Origin: UTCFX2 sp963827155 | Lineage (GTDB): Bacteria > Chloroflexota > Anaerolineae > Anaerolineales > UBA4823 | Direction of reading: 5' to 3' | DNA: 64,000 nucleotides | Assembly: GCA_963827155.1 (NCBI GenBank) | Contig: CAWGZV010000002.1 | Coordinates: 3,472,001 to 3,536,000, forward strand | Part shown: piece after piece, positions 42,564-51,992 of the stretch | Layout of the letters: the number at the start of each line of letters is the position of its first letter | How positions within the stretch are numbered: the first letter of the stretch is position 1 | Notes under the pieces: generated by a model | Told to the model about the DNA's origin: nothing | Database searches by the model: none | What the model saw: only the letters and a program-made list of their open reading frames with translations | Program-made: the position numbers and the translations under genes

Positions 42564-43898
42564 ATGAGTCTTTTAGAGAAACCTGCTGCGGCGGGTCGAA
42601 ATTCGGCAAGCCTGGTCGAGCCTTGGCGGGCGAAACAAGAGGCTGAACGCTGCCTGGGGTGCTACGATGCGCCCTGCATCTCGGGCTGCCCAACCCGGAT
42701 CAATATCCCAGAATTTATTGGACGCATTCGCACCGCGAACCTTGCTGGAGCTTACCAGACCCTGATCCAACAAAATCCCCTCCCGGCTGTTTGTGGCCTT
42801 GTCTGCCCCACCGAGTATTTATGCGAGGAAAAATGTGTGGTCAAAGCGCTTTCTGGTAAACCGGTAGAGATCGCAGCCTTGCAGTATTTCGTATGCACCC
42901 AGGCTCAGGTCGATGAAATCTGGCCTACAACCCGGAATGAGAGGCTCGCTGTGATCGGTGCTGGACCTGCAGGGATTGCCTGTGCGCTCAGCCTGCGCCA
43001 AAATGGCTACCCAGTCGATTTATTCGACGGGCACGAGCTGCCAGGCGGTTTAATGATGTATTCGATCCCGAATTATCGGCTGCCCGACCAAGCCGTCGCA
43101 GCAGAGCTCGCCAGGCTGAAGGATTCGGGCATCCATTTTCGCTTGGGTGAGTTGGTTGACACCGAAAGTCTGCGAGAAATAATCTCTAAGTATCAAGCCG
43201 TTTTCTTAGGAATAGGACTGAGCAGCGCCAAAGACCTTAACCCTCAGAGCAGCGAATTGGAGGGGGTGTACTCGGCGCTCGACTACCTGGAGAAAATGCG
43301 CCGCGCCGAGCGGGGTGAATGCGAGCGTCCGGCGCTCAAGGGGAAGGTTGCGGTAATTGGCGGCGGAAATGTCGCATTGGATGCAGCTTGTGTGGCAGCC
43401 CGGGGGGGCGCCGAACGGGTCAGCGTGCTTTATCGTCGGACGTGCGAGCAGATGCCTGCCTGGGAGAGCGAATATCAAGATGCCCTCGCACTCGGGATTG
43501 AATTTCACTGGCTGACTGGTTTGAATCAGATTCTTGGGGATAGTGGAAAGATCACCTTTCTCCGGCTTCAAAAAATGCGGCTCATGAATGATTTGGACGC
43601 CTCAGGCAGACAGAAAGTTGAATCGATCGACGGGTTGATAGAGCTCTTGGAATGTGATGCGGTCATTATGGCGGTAGGTCAGGCGCTCGATTTTGACGGT
43701 CTGTCAGAGCTGGGGATTGATACGAGCGAAGAGAGATTGGTGCAAGTGAATCCAGCTACATATCAAACCAGCCATCCGAAGGTATTCGCCGGCGGCGACG
43801 CTGTAAACGGTGGGACTTATGTCGTGCAGGCAGTTGCCGATGGGCGGCAGGCTGCAGAGGCGATTCATCGCTATTTGAATGGAGATCTTCAATCATGA
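42564..43898 (+). CDS. preT: PreT-like dihydropyrimidine dehydrogenase subunit (GltD-type FAD/Fe-S)
   Basis: 444 residues. The N-terminal domain has two [4Fe-4S] Cys sets: CLGCYDAPCISGCPT and CGLVCPTEYLCEEKC. FAD loop VIGAGPAGIACALSL near residue 130, NAD(P) loop VIGGGNVALDAACVAA near residue 263, and C-terminal FAGGDAVNGGTYVVQAVADG. It passes electrons from NAD(P)H to the PreA subunit, whose ATG overlaps its stop by 4 bp. GltD-like proteins serve other partners as well; the neighbour makes PreT the best name. Confidence 0.85.
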   Translation: MSLLEKPAAAGRNSASLVEPWRAKQEAERCLGCYDAPCISGCPTRINIPEFIGRIRTANLAGAYQTLIQQNPLPAVCGLVCPTEYLCEEKCVVKALSGKPVEIAALQYFVCTQAQVDEIWPTTRNERLAVIGAGPAGIACALSLRQNGYPVDLFDGHELPGGLMMYSIPNYRLPDQAVAAELARLKDSGIHFRLGELVDTESLREIISKYQAVFLGIGLSSAKDLNPQSSELEGVYSALDYLEKMRRAERGECERPALKGKVAVIGGGNVALDAACVAARGGAERVSVLYRRTCEQMPAWESEYQDALALGIEFHWLTGLNQILGDSGKITFLRLQKMRLMNDLDASGRQKVESIDGLIELLECDAVIMAVGQALDFDGLSELGIDTSEERLVQVNPATYQTSHPKVFAGGDAVNGGTYVVQAVADGRQAAEAIHRYLNGDLQS

Positions 43899-45100
43899 GC
43901 GTTGACCTTTCGGTAGATTTTTGCGGGGTGCATTTCCTCAACCCATTCATCCTGGCTGCGGCTCCCACGACGGATTCGGCCGAAATGGTGATGCGAGGTT
44001 TTGAGAACGGCTGGGCGGGTGCGGTGCTCAAGACGACATCTACTAAGGAAACTGAAGTCAGCATCGCATACCCGATCATGAGCAGCCTGAGGCGAGATGG
44101 GAAAATGATCGGTTTGCACAATATCGATCTGATCTCCGAGCGGCATGTGGAGATTGTCGCTGAAGATGTCCGCTTTCTGAAGAAATCTTATCCCGATCAT
44201 ATTGTGATTGGCAGCATCGTCGGCAGCACGAAGGAAGAATGGCAGTACCTTGCCCGCCGTCTCGCAGGTGCGGGCGCCGATCTGCTTGAATGCAGCCTCT
44301 CCTGCCCGCAAGGATCCATGATCGACGATGAAATAAAACCGCTGGGTTCAATGGTCAGCCAGGACCCGCGCCTGACAACAAAAGTGTCCGAATGGATCAA
44401 AGCCGCCGTGCCCGATACGCCGGTCTACATCAAGCTCACCAGCGGGGTCACAGACCTTTTAGGAATTGTGCGCGCTGTAAAAGCCAGCGGTGCGGATGGG
44501 GTCTGCCTGATCGATTCGGTGGAGGGCATCCTGGGGGTAGATTTGGAGACCCTCGAGCCGCTACCATCCGTTCAGGGGTTCAGCTCGCATGGAGGCTACA
44601 GCGGCAGAGCGATCAAACCGATTGCCCTGCGCTGTGTGGCAGACGCGGCGGGGGCATGCGACCTGCCAATTTCAGGCGTGGGGGGCGTTTACGATTGGCG
44701 CGACGCCTTAGAGTTCATCCTGCTCGGTGCGACCACTGTCCAGGTCTGCACCGCTGTAATGGAGCGTGGTTTTGGCCTCGCGGCTGAGCTGGTCGACGGG
44801 ATGAGCCGCTGGATGGAGCGGAAAGGGTATGCCAGCATCCCGGAGTTAGTCGGACTGACTTTCCCCAGGCTGGTCGATCACGAGGCTCTGCCGCATCACA
44901 TCGAGGTAAGGGCAAATATCGACCTGAATCGCTGCATCGGATGCGGCCTCTGTTATGTCGCCTGCCGGGACGGCGCTCATCAGGCTATTATTTGGAATGA
45001 AAGCCGCCAGCCGTATGTGGACAAGCAAAAATGCGTGGGATGCGGTTTCTGCCCGCAGGTCTGTCCGGTAGATGAATGCATCACCATCCGTAATTTGTGA
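43895..45100 (+). CDS. preA: PreA-like dihydropyrimidine dehydrogenase catalytic subunit
   Basis: 401 residues. The N-terminal FMN TIM barrel (dihydroorotate-dehydrogenase fold) has LNPFILAAAPTTDS, LLECSLSCPQGSM, YIKLTSGVTDLLGI and ISGVGGVYDWRDALEFILLG. The C-terminal ferredoxin domain carries CIGCGLCYVAC and CVGCGFCPQVCPVDEC. Together with PreT it reduces uracil/thymine-type rings, reversibly, in the cytosol. It ends a tight four-gene run from the hydantoinase. Confidence 0.88.
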   Translation: MSVDLSVDFCGVHFLNPFILAAAPTTDSAEMVMRGFENGWAGAVLKTTSTKETEVSIAYPIMSSLRRDGKMIGLHNIDLISERHVEIVAEDVRFLKKSYPDHIVIGSIVGSTKEEWQYLARRLAGAGADLLECSLSCPQGSMIDDEIKPLGSMVSQDPRLTTKVSEWIKAAVPDTPVYIKLTSGVTDLLGIVRAVKASGADGVCLIDSVEGILGVDLETLEPLPSVQGFSSHGGYSGRAIKPIALRCVADAAGACDLPISGVGGVYDWRDALEFILLGATTVQVCTAVMERGFGLAAELVDGMSRWMERKGYASIPELVGLTFPRLVDHEALPHHIEVRANIDLNRCIGCGLCYVACRDGAHQAIIWNESRQPYVDKQKCVGCGFCPQVCPVDECITIRNL

Positions 45101-45123
45101 AACGCTATTTAATAAAGTGAAAC
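45097..45123. promoter_or_regulatory. Twin GTGAAAC elements
   Basis: GTGAAAC at 45097-45103 and again at 45117-45123, 20 bp apart (two helical turns), just after preA and 35 bp before the next promoter. They match the elements at the IclR and hydantoinase promoters. Confidence 0.45.
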
Positions 45124-45158
45124 GCACGTTCCGTAATCAATAAGAGGTATGAACAATA

Positions 45159-45187
45159 TTGACTTCAAATCATAAATATGCTACATT
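45159..45187 (+). promoter_or_regulatory. Promoter of the flavoprotein-ECF transporter operon
   Basis: TTGACT (45159-45164), 17-bp spacer, TACATT (45182-45187), about 90 bp before the flavoprotein gene, in an AT-rich 175-bp gap. Confidence 0.6.
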
Positions 45188-45275
45188 ATTAGGTACAAAA
45201 ATTAAATAAATCACAAGATATATTAAAAGTAGCATCCAAAGATCTTAGGCTGTTTGTACAGGCTGCGATATCGTG

Positions 45276-46664
45276 ATGGCTAGACTGTCTGGCGCAAGTC
45301 AAAAAAAAGTTGACCCGACCTTCACCGGTTCTAAGACCTTCTTTTTATTAAACTGCAGCCCGCAAGAATACGCCCATACTTTCCGGCTCATTGATAAAGC
45401 CGGGAATGCGCTTGCGGAAATCCCCAACCTGAATATTGAATTTGATTCTTTCGCCGGTAAGCAAATCCACCCTTGCCAAAATTGTTTAGATCGCTGCGAG
45501 CAAGAAGGCCGCTGCTGGCAGGAAGATGATTTCGCTCGACTTGCCGAGCACTGGCTGAGCGCCAATTGCATCCTCATCGCTACCCCCGTATATACATTTG
45601 GGCCGCCAGCGCCGGTTTACGCATTCTTCGAGCGCTTAAGTGCCCTTCAACATACGAATCCAGATTTATATCGATCCCCCAATTGGCCGCAGCCGGTTGG
45701 GATTATCGCTCAAGGAGGCAGCGAATATGGCGGCGCTGAAGTTTGCGCTCAATCCCTGCTTTCTTTGTGCCTCCAGGTAGGCTGTGTCCCTATTTCAGGC
45801 GATATGCCAGGTTTCAGCCAGGGAGTGATAGGTCAAATTACGGATAAGGGAGAAATTCCGGAACGCCTTTCAGCAGGGGTTCGGCGATTGGCTCTGCGCG
45901 TCGCAGAGGTCAGCGAGATTTTGGCTGCCGGGAAAAACCAAGTTCCATGCTCGCTGCGCTATTTAATCGCGAATACCGGCGAAGACCGCGATTCTGGTCC
46001 ATTTTTTCAAGCTATCAATGAATTAGCCTCAACGATCGAACGTCAGGATATCTCGATCGAGTGGCGCAATTTCAATTTCAACGACCATCAAATCGCGCCC
46101 TGCCTCGGCTGCACCCAATATTGCGCCCGGGATCAGGAATGCATTTTCCATGACGGCATGCAGGATTTTCGGCGTGAATGGCAAGCAGCGGATGGAATAT
46201 TTTGGCTGGTAGGTCAGAGCCGCCAAAACGCTATCACCCTGATCCGGGCTGCGGTCGACCGGATGAACCAGGTCCGCTTCGAGACCCACTTCGCCTCCGG
46301 TTACAGCCAGATGCCCCGTTATTTGAAAGTTTCAGCGCCGGTCGTTTTCGATCCATCTTCTCATCAATTAAATTCCACCCTGCTTTACCTGCAGCACATC
46401 AGCCTGCTCTATCAGCACCTCCTGGTGCCGGGCTCGACGGGCGGCAATTTCGAGACCAGCGCCGGTCCTGCCGCCGCTCGATCTTCGCCATTCGTTAACC
46501 CCGCAGCGACCGATCTCGAACCCCTGCTGCTCAATTCCGTCCGGTTAGCGGGCCAGGTCAAATCCGGGATTTCTCAACTGGGCAGCCGCCTGCCGCTGGA
46601 ATATTTCCCCTCATCGGTGGACTTCGCAAAAGCCGGCCGAGAAGCCAGAACGGTGAATGCATGA
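45276..46664 (+). CDS. Two-domain flavodoxin-fold protein, paralogue of 33023-34549
   Basis: 462 residues from the ATG at 45276; the ribosome site is weak and a GTG sits just before. Domain 1: FFLLNCSPQEYAHTFR, PCQNCLDRCEQEGRC, ATPVYTFGPPAPVYAFFERL and CVPISGDMPGFSQGVIGQI, nearly the same blocks as the 33-kb paralogue. Domain 2: PCLGCTQYCARDQEC, but the later flavin-side motifs (GGQE and so on) are replaced by unrelated residues, so it seems degenerate. Cys spacing C-x2-C-x3-C-x5-C suggests [4Fe-4S]. Heads the operon that encodes the ECF importer. Confidence 0.72.
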   Translation: MARLSGASQKKVDPTFTGSKTFFLLNCSPQEYAHTFRLIDKAGNALAEIPNLNIEFDSFAGKQIHPCQNCLDRCEQEGRCWQEDDFARLAEHWLSANCILIATPVYTFGPPAPVYAFFERLSALQHTNPDLYRSPNWPQPVGIIAQGGSEYGGAEVCAQSLLSLCLQVGCVPISGDMPGFSQGVIGQITDKGEIPERLSAGVRRLALRVAEVSEILAAGKNQVPCSLRYLIANTGEDRDSGPFFQAINELASTIERQDISIEWRNFNFNDHQIAPCLGCTQYCARDQECIFHDGMQDFRREWQAADGIFWLVGQSRQNAITLIRAAVDRMNQVRFETHFASGYSQMPRYLKVSAPVVFDPSSHQLNSTLLYLQHISLLYQHLLVPGSTGGNFETSAGPAAARSSPFVNPAATDLEPLLLNSVRLAGQVKSGISQLGSRLPLEYFPSSVDFAKAGREARTVNA

Positions 46665-46797
46665 GCTCTTTTTGCGACATCGGTATTGAATCACATGTCC
46701 GCAAGGGCTTGAAAGGAGGCGCACGGATAAAATAAACCTCTCCATCCTGCGGTTTCAATCCTGATATCCATCAATTATTCTGAAAGGAGAAATCTAA

Positions 46798-47589
46798 ATG
46801 ACTCAAACAGCACAGCAACCAAAAGGTGCGGAGCGTGAAGTCTCAGCCAGCACCCGCGTTACGATTGGCGGCGCTCCAATTTCATATGTCGCCCTCTTTG
46901 CAGCCGCATTGGGAATCGCGTCCATTATCCCCTTTACCATGATGACCACCGGAAAAGCCATTGCGATGAGCGAAATGCTCATCCCGCTTACGGGGATTGT
47001 ATTGGGGCCGATCGGCGGTTTTGTAGCGGGGCTTGTCGGAGGAGCGATCGGTCTGGCAATTGCCCCCTATTCCGCATCCAATGGCATCCTTTCACCGTTG
47101 ATCCCGGCGTTTGCTGCCATGGCAATTGGCTTTCTGATGCAGCGCAATAAAACCAAGTGGTGGGGTGTGCTTATTCTCTGTGTCGCCCTGGCGATTTTCC
47201 ATATCAAAGGTGTTTTCATCAACCAGGTCGATCCAATGATCTGGCTGTTCCTGTCGGTGATCGTTGCCTGGATTACCCTCATCATATCAGTCACGCCCTT
47301 CACGTTCACCATCTCGAACTGGCTGCGCAGCCCTAACCTGGGCTGGGTAACGGTTGGTCTGGCTTTTGCCACCTTCATGGGGACCAGTATTGCCATGATG
47401 ATCATGAACGGGATTGGGATCTGGCTGCATGAGGTTCCGAACGATATTTGGAAGATTTTCCCACCGATCGTTACTGGCGAGCGCCTGATTATCACGTTCG
47501 TTGGAACCATCCTCGGCGTTGCTATCATCGCCGGTCTGCGCCGATTGCGCCTGGTTCGTCCGACGCTCGGCGCCTGGTACCCAGATTAG
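46798..47589 (+). CDS. ECF-transporter substrate-binding (S) component, putative
   Basis: 263 residues, about six hydrophobic segments after a 30-residue polar N-terminus: ISYVALFAAALGIASIIPF, LIPLTGIVLGPIGGFVAGLV and so on. LGPIGGFVAGLVGGAIGLAI is the kind of Gly-rich segment seen in S components. The next genes encode fused ATPases and a T component, so the assignment rests largely on context. Its ligand is unknown. GAAAGGAG precedes the ATG. Confidence 0.7.
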   Translation: MTQTAQQPKGAEREVSASTRVTIGGAPISYVALFAAALGIASIIPFTMMTTGKAIAMSEMLIPLTGIVLGPIGGFVAGLVGGAIGLAIAPYSASNGILSPLIPAFAAMAIGFLMQRNKTKWWGVLILCVALAIFHIKGVFINQVDPMIWLFLSVIVAWITLIISVTPFTFTISNWLRSPNLGWVTVGLAFATFMGTSIAMMIMNGIGIWLHEVPNDIWKIFPPIVTGERLIITFVGTILGVAIIAGLRRLRLVRPTLGAWYPD

Positions 47590-47613
47590 TCTCGGGTCAA
47601 TTCGGCATTCAAA

Positions 47614-47662
47614 GCTCGTGGTGTAAATTAACGGGCCAGCCAGGAGCATTTGCACCACGAGC
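47614..47662 (+). terminator. Hairpin between S and ATPase genes
   Basis: GCTCGTGGTG (47614-47623) pairs with CACCACGAGC (47653-47662); pairing extends inward by AAAT/ATTT across one mismatch. No strong U tract follows, so it may attenuate or stabilise rather than terminate. The 207-bp gap shows no other feature. Confidence 0.45.
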
Positions 47663-47796
47663 GTTCTAACCAAAATAAATCGGTCTTGCAAAGCAAAATC
47701 TCACCGATTTCATTTCGCGGTTTGTCACTTTATCGGGAAGGCAGGCAGTTGCACACAGCGCAGCGCGTGCTCATATATTCTTAAAAGGATCCAAAC

Positions 47797-49560
47797 TTGA
47801 CCAGCATAATTTCAGTTAAGGATTTATCGTATCGTTATAGTCCATCAGGACCGTTCGTTCTCAAGGACATTTGTTTTGAGGTGGAAGCTGGGGAATTTGT
47901 TGCGATTATGGGGCCATCCGGCGCAGGGAAGACGACCCTGTGCCTGGCTTTAAACGGAATCATCCCCAACTTTTTTGGGGGAAATTTTTTCGGTCGGGTA
48001 ACAGTCTTCGGCAGCGACACGATTGAAATGTCTGTCACTCAGCTCGCCCAAAACATCGGCATGGTCCTGCAAGATCCCGAGATGCAGCTGGTGACAAATT
48101 CTGTCGAGGATGAAGTTGCGTTCGGCCTGGAAAATATCAAGGTGCCGCGCGATGAGATGCGCAGCCGAATTGATCAAGCGCTGGAGATCGTGCGTCTTAC
48201 CGGATATGAGGCGAAGCACCCGGCTACTCTTTCAGGAGGCCAAAAACAGCGCCTGGCGATTGCGGCTGCCCTGGCCTTGCGGCCAAAAGTCATGGTCTTA
48301 GATGAGCCAACCTCCCAGCTTGATCCTATTGGGATGGAAGAGGTTTTCAGTGTGATCCGGGAGCTCAACCAACGCTACCAGATTACCGTGGTCCTGGTGA
48401 CGCATGATAGCGAGCGCGTCGCCGAATATGCCGACCGTGTTCTCCTGCTGGACGATGGCCAGATTGTCAGTGATTGCCAGCCCAAGGAGTTCTTCCAGGG
48501 CGCTGTGTTAAGAGAAGCGACCGGAATCCGGCTTCCACAGGTGACCGAGTTATTTGCCGGCCTTAAAAAGAACATTCACCCATTGCCCCAGCTCCCTGTC
48601 ACGCTGGGCGATGCCGTTGCCGAGATGGAGCAGGACTGGAAAGAGTATAAGCTCTCTCCAATCAACTATGAAACGGAAACCTATGAGAAAGATAATGATG
48701 CCGAGCTGCTGATATCTGCGAAAAACATCCAATTCACCTACCCAGATGGCACCGAAGCGCTTTCAGGTGTATCGCTGGACATCCATGCGGGTGAATGCGT
48801 CGCGATCATCGGCCAAAATGGCGGTGGAAAAAGCACACTGGTGAAGCATTTTGTCCGGCTGCTGAAGCAAACCTCAGGCGAGCTGAAAATTTTCGGACGC
48901 GATGCAGATGGCTACTCCATCAGTGAGCTGGCCCAGAGGATCGGATTCATATACCAAAATCCAGATGCACAGATATTCTGCAAATCGGTTGAAGAAGAAG
49001 TTGCTTTTGGACCGATCAACCAGCTCGATGATCTCGATGAAGTCAGCCGACGGGTGAAGACTGCCCTGGCAGACATGGATCTTGAGGAATTCAAAGAAGA
49101 GCATCCGCTTGCGCTCAGCAAAGGGGATCGAGAACGTGTGGCTGTAGCCGCTATCTTGGCGATGGAGCCGGAGGTCATCATTTTTGACGAGCCCACTACC
49201 GGGCAAGATAAGCTGGGCGCTCAGAATATCATCCAAACCATCGACCGCCTGCACAAGCAGGGGCGCACGATTGTGATCATCACTCACCACCTCTACCTGC
49301 TTCCCGGGTATGTCGACCGGGTGGTGCTCATGGGTGACGGAAAAATTCTGCGGGATGCCCCCCTGCGTGAGGTTTTTAATGACGTCGATGTCTTGCGGGA
49401 AACTTATCTCGCTCCCCCGCAGATCGTCGAATTCATGCATGAGGTTGATCGTATCGAGGGTGTTCAAACGAATGTGTTGACCGTGGAGGAAGCGCTGCGC
49501 TTGTTCCAAGAAGACCTTCTCCCCGAAACCGAAATATCTTATAGCGATCAAAAAGAATAG
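47797..49560 (+). CDS. Fused ECF ATPase pair (EcfA-EcfA'-like)
   Basis: 587 residues with a TTG start at 47797 after AAAAGGA. Domain 1: Walker A GPSGAGKTTLCLALNG near residue 36, Q-loop VLQDPEMQLV, signature LSGGQKQRLAIAAAL, Walker B VMVLDEPTSQLDP. Domain 2: GQNGGGKSTLVKHF near residue 337, IYQNPDAQIFCKSVEEEVAF, signature ALSKGDRERVAVAAIL (degenerate LSGGQ), Walker B IIFDEPTTGQD. The Q-loop D-P-[ED]-x-Q form is typical of ECF/CbiO-type ATPases. Works with the T and S components next to it. Confidence 0.9.
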   Translation: MTSIISVKDLSYRYSPSGPFVLKDICFEVEAGEFVAIMGPSGAGKTTLCLALNGIIPNFFGGNFFGRVTVFGSDTIEMSVTQLAQNIGMVLQDPEMQLVTNSVEDEVAFGLENIKVPRDEMRSRIDQALEIVRLTGYEAKHPATLSGGQKQRLAIAAALALRPKVMVLDEPTSQLDPIGMEEVFSVIRELNQRYQITVVLVTHDSERVAEYADRVLLLDDGQIVSDCQPKEFFQGAVLREATGIRLPQVTELFAGLKKNIHPLPQLPVTLGDAVAEMEQDWKEYKLSPINYETETYEKDNDAELLISAKNIQFTYPDGTEALSGVSLDIHAGECVAIIGQNGGGKSTLVKHFVRLLKQTSGELKIFGRDADGYSISELAQRIGFIYQNPDAQIFCKSVEEEVAFGPINQLDDLDEVSRRVKTALADMDLEEFKEEHPLALSKGDRERVAVAAILAMEPEVIIFDEPTTGQDKLGAQNIIQTIDRLHKQGRTIVIITHHLYLLPGYVDRVVLMGDGKILRDAPLREVFNDVDVLRETYLAPPQIVEFMHEVDRIEGVQTNVLTVEEALRLFQEDLLPETEISYSDQKE

Positions 49561-49568
49561 AGTGAAGA

Positions 49569-50415
49569 ATGTTCACATCTGGGTATATTACACGTTTCCA
49601 ATCGAATTCGTTTATCGCAAGGATTGATGCGCGCGTCAAGCTGGTGATGATATTGAGCGTATTGATTCTGGTCTTTGTCTGGAACAATCCAATTTATCTG
49701 GGTTTTCTGGTGCTCACCATCATTGTCCTCTCCCTGTTGGGAGGGATTCCGTGGTCCTATCTCTGGAAGCTCGATCTTAATCGGTCTCCCATTTGGGTTG
49801 ATCCTTGTCCTCATCCACGGTTTTCTAAACACCTGGTTCGGCACCACCCCGCTCCTCGGTCCTTTTCCAGAATGGATGCCCATCCTGGGCGGTCGTTTTA
49901 CCCTCTATCTTGAGGGGACCTTGTTCGGGGTAGGTATGGCATTTCGCACATTTGCCCTCATGCTGGCTGTCCCGATGGTGATCTCGACAACGGACATGAA
50001 TAAGCTGGTGCTTGGATTGATCGATTTTCGGGTACCCTACAAGATCACCTTTGTCTTTACGATGGCATTACGCTTCGCGCCGCTCTTGCTGGAGGAGTTC
50101 CGCGCCATCCAGGACGCTCAGCGCTTACGGGGGCTTGATACCAAAAAGATGAGCTTGTTCAAAAGGGTAAAGGTGGCTGCCGCGATGGTGGTGCCGCTTG
50201 TCCTGGGAACGATGATGAAATCCACAAACCTGGAAATCGCGCTGCAAGCGAAGGCATTCTCGGGCAGCAACGACCGTACTTTCCTAAACGAGATTAACAT
50301 GCAGCCAACAGATTGGCTGATCGGGGGATTGGTCATCATAGGGACCCTCGTGTTTATTTACCTGCGAATTTTCTACGGCGTTGGTGGATTCCACTTTATC
50401 AGCGTCTATTCTTGA
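49569..50415 (+). CDS. ECF-transporter T component (EcfT-like; one frame break)
   Basis: A 281-residue membrane protein if one base is removed near 49768-49773 (LWKL then ILIGLPFGLILVLIHGF). About five membrane segments. IDARVKLVMILSVLILVFVW at the start and FRAIQDAQRLRGLDTKKMSL, the A-x-R-G coupling helix, are typical EcfT features. It starts 8 bp after the ATPase gene. Confidence 0.82.
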
Positions 50416-50445
50416 CGAAATAGCTGTTATTTCTTTTGAGCAATA

Positions 50446-51675
50446 ATGGTCATGCAGATTAACGCAGAAAAAATCCTACGACATTGCGGTCATAGGAGGA
50501 GGAATGGTCGGCGCAGCGGCAGCCTACCACTGCGCCCGGCGGGGATTAAGCACCCTCCTGGTCGAGCGAAAGCACCTGGCTGGGGGCGGTTCTGGCGGCA
50601 ATTTTGGCCTGGTCCTGCCGACAACGGGCAGGTTTGACGTTGCCGGAAACCTGGCATTTGAAAAAGAAGGCGCCAGGCGGATTGCCGGGCTTACCGCTGA
50701 GCTGGATTTCGATATCGAATACCGCCCTGCCCACGGCTACTGCTTGCTGGTCAGCGAGGAAGAAATCGCGATGTTCAGCACCCATCGCGACCATTTCGTC
50801 GCCAAAGGTCTCCCCGAAAGATTTATTACCCCGCAGGAGCTTAAGCGCGAAGAGCCGCATCTGTTTATTGGACCGGAAATCCTCGCCGTGCTGCAGACCG
50901 ATGAAGCGGTGTTGAATCCGCTCCGGTTGGTGCACGGGTTGTGGCGCGCCGCCCTGCGCCGCGGCGCAGACCTGCTGTGCTATTCGCCGGTGATCGATTT
51001 TCAAATTTCTGGGGATAAAGTAACCGGGATAATCACTCCAGACGGTGCGATTTCGGTCGGTCGGGTCGCGCTGACAGGGGGCGCCTGGACACGCACATTA
51101 GGCTCCTTGCTGCATGTCAACTTTCCGGAATATTACATCCTGGCGGAAGCTGTGGTGACTGAACCGCTCCCGCCTCTGCTCAACGGTTTCGCCTATTGGG
51201 GAAATGTCCTGCGGATCCCTGCCGAAGCGGAGATCGCGAACCAGGCATTAACGGATGGCTGGGAATCTCTTGGAGATGGGATCTTTTTGCTTCCTATGAT
51301 TTTGGCACGGTCCAGACCCGGCGTGGGAACATCTTACTGGGTCAGATGAGCTATTTCACCCCGCCGATCCGCTCCCAGGTGAGCCATGCCGTGATTCATC
51401 ATTCGGCCTTTGAAGGGCTCAGGCTCTTTCCCCAGCTCAAAAAAGCTCGGATTATCTCCTCCTGGCGCAGCCCGGCTCCTTTCACGCCCGACCACCTCCC
51501 CTTGATCGGACAGGTGATGCCTTACGAAAATGTCTTCATTGCTTCTGGTTTCCAAAGCGCAATCACCGGCTGTCACTGGGGGGGCGAATGCATCTCTACC
51601 CTGGCAGCCGGCGAAAGGCTCCCGGATGAGGCAAAAATCTTTGACCCGATCCGGTTTGCAGGGAGGGCGCTTTGA
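50446..51675 (+). CDS. FAD-dependent amine/amino-acid dehydrogenase (DAO family; two frame breaks)
   Basis: A 409-residue protein with one base removed from the A6 run at 50467-50472 and one added to the T5 run at 51294-51298. The joined N-terminus reads YDIAVIGGGMVGAAAAYHCA (FAD loop). Later: LVERKHLAGGGSGGNFGLVL, RVALTGGAWT, FFASYDFGTVQTRRGNILLG and SGFQSAITGCHWGGECI. It matches the catalytic subunit (HcnC/OoxB) of hydrogen-cyanide-synthase/opine-oxidase-like complexes; the other two subunits follow at once. Oxidises an amine, amino acid or opine. Confidence 0.8.
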
Positions 51676-51992
51676 ACGGCTCACCACTCGCCGCAGAAAA
51701 ACCGCTCCGCCTACGGGATGTCCAGCGAGGCGCCTCCTTTCTGGTTGAGGTGGACGGTCAGATTGCGGCTGCCTACCCGGGCGAGACTGTCGCCGCGGTT
51801 TTGATGGCAAGCGGGAAACGCATCTTTAATTATGCGGCAGATGGTTCCCCGCGCGGCTATTCTTGCGGGGTCGGACGCTGCTTCTGCTGCCTGGTGAGGA
51901 TCGACGGTATATCCAACCTGCGCGCCTGCCAGACGCTCGCCCAGCCCGGGATGCGGATTGAGACAGGATGGAAAGAAGCGCTCCCGGAATGA
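51672..51992 (+). CDS. Small [2Fe-2S] subunit (HcnA/OoxC-like, Fer2_4)
   Basis: 106 residues. GYSCGVGRCFCCLVRIDG with a later LRACQT gives the [2Fe-2S] ligands of the Fer2_4 domain. Start overlaps the DAO stop by 4 bp, and its own stop overlaps the next gene by 4 bp. The third partner for the complex. Confidence 0.85.
   Translation: MNGSPLAAEKPLRLRDVQRGASFLVEVDGQIAAAYPGETVAAVLMASGKRIFNYAADGSPRGYSCGVGRCFCCLVRIDGISNLRACQTLAQPGMRIETGWKEALPE

Noticed and set aside
48874..49551. 225-codon - strand reading frame
   Set aside because: Antisense to the fused ECF ATPase gene.
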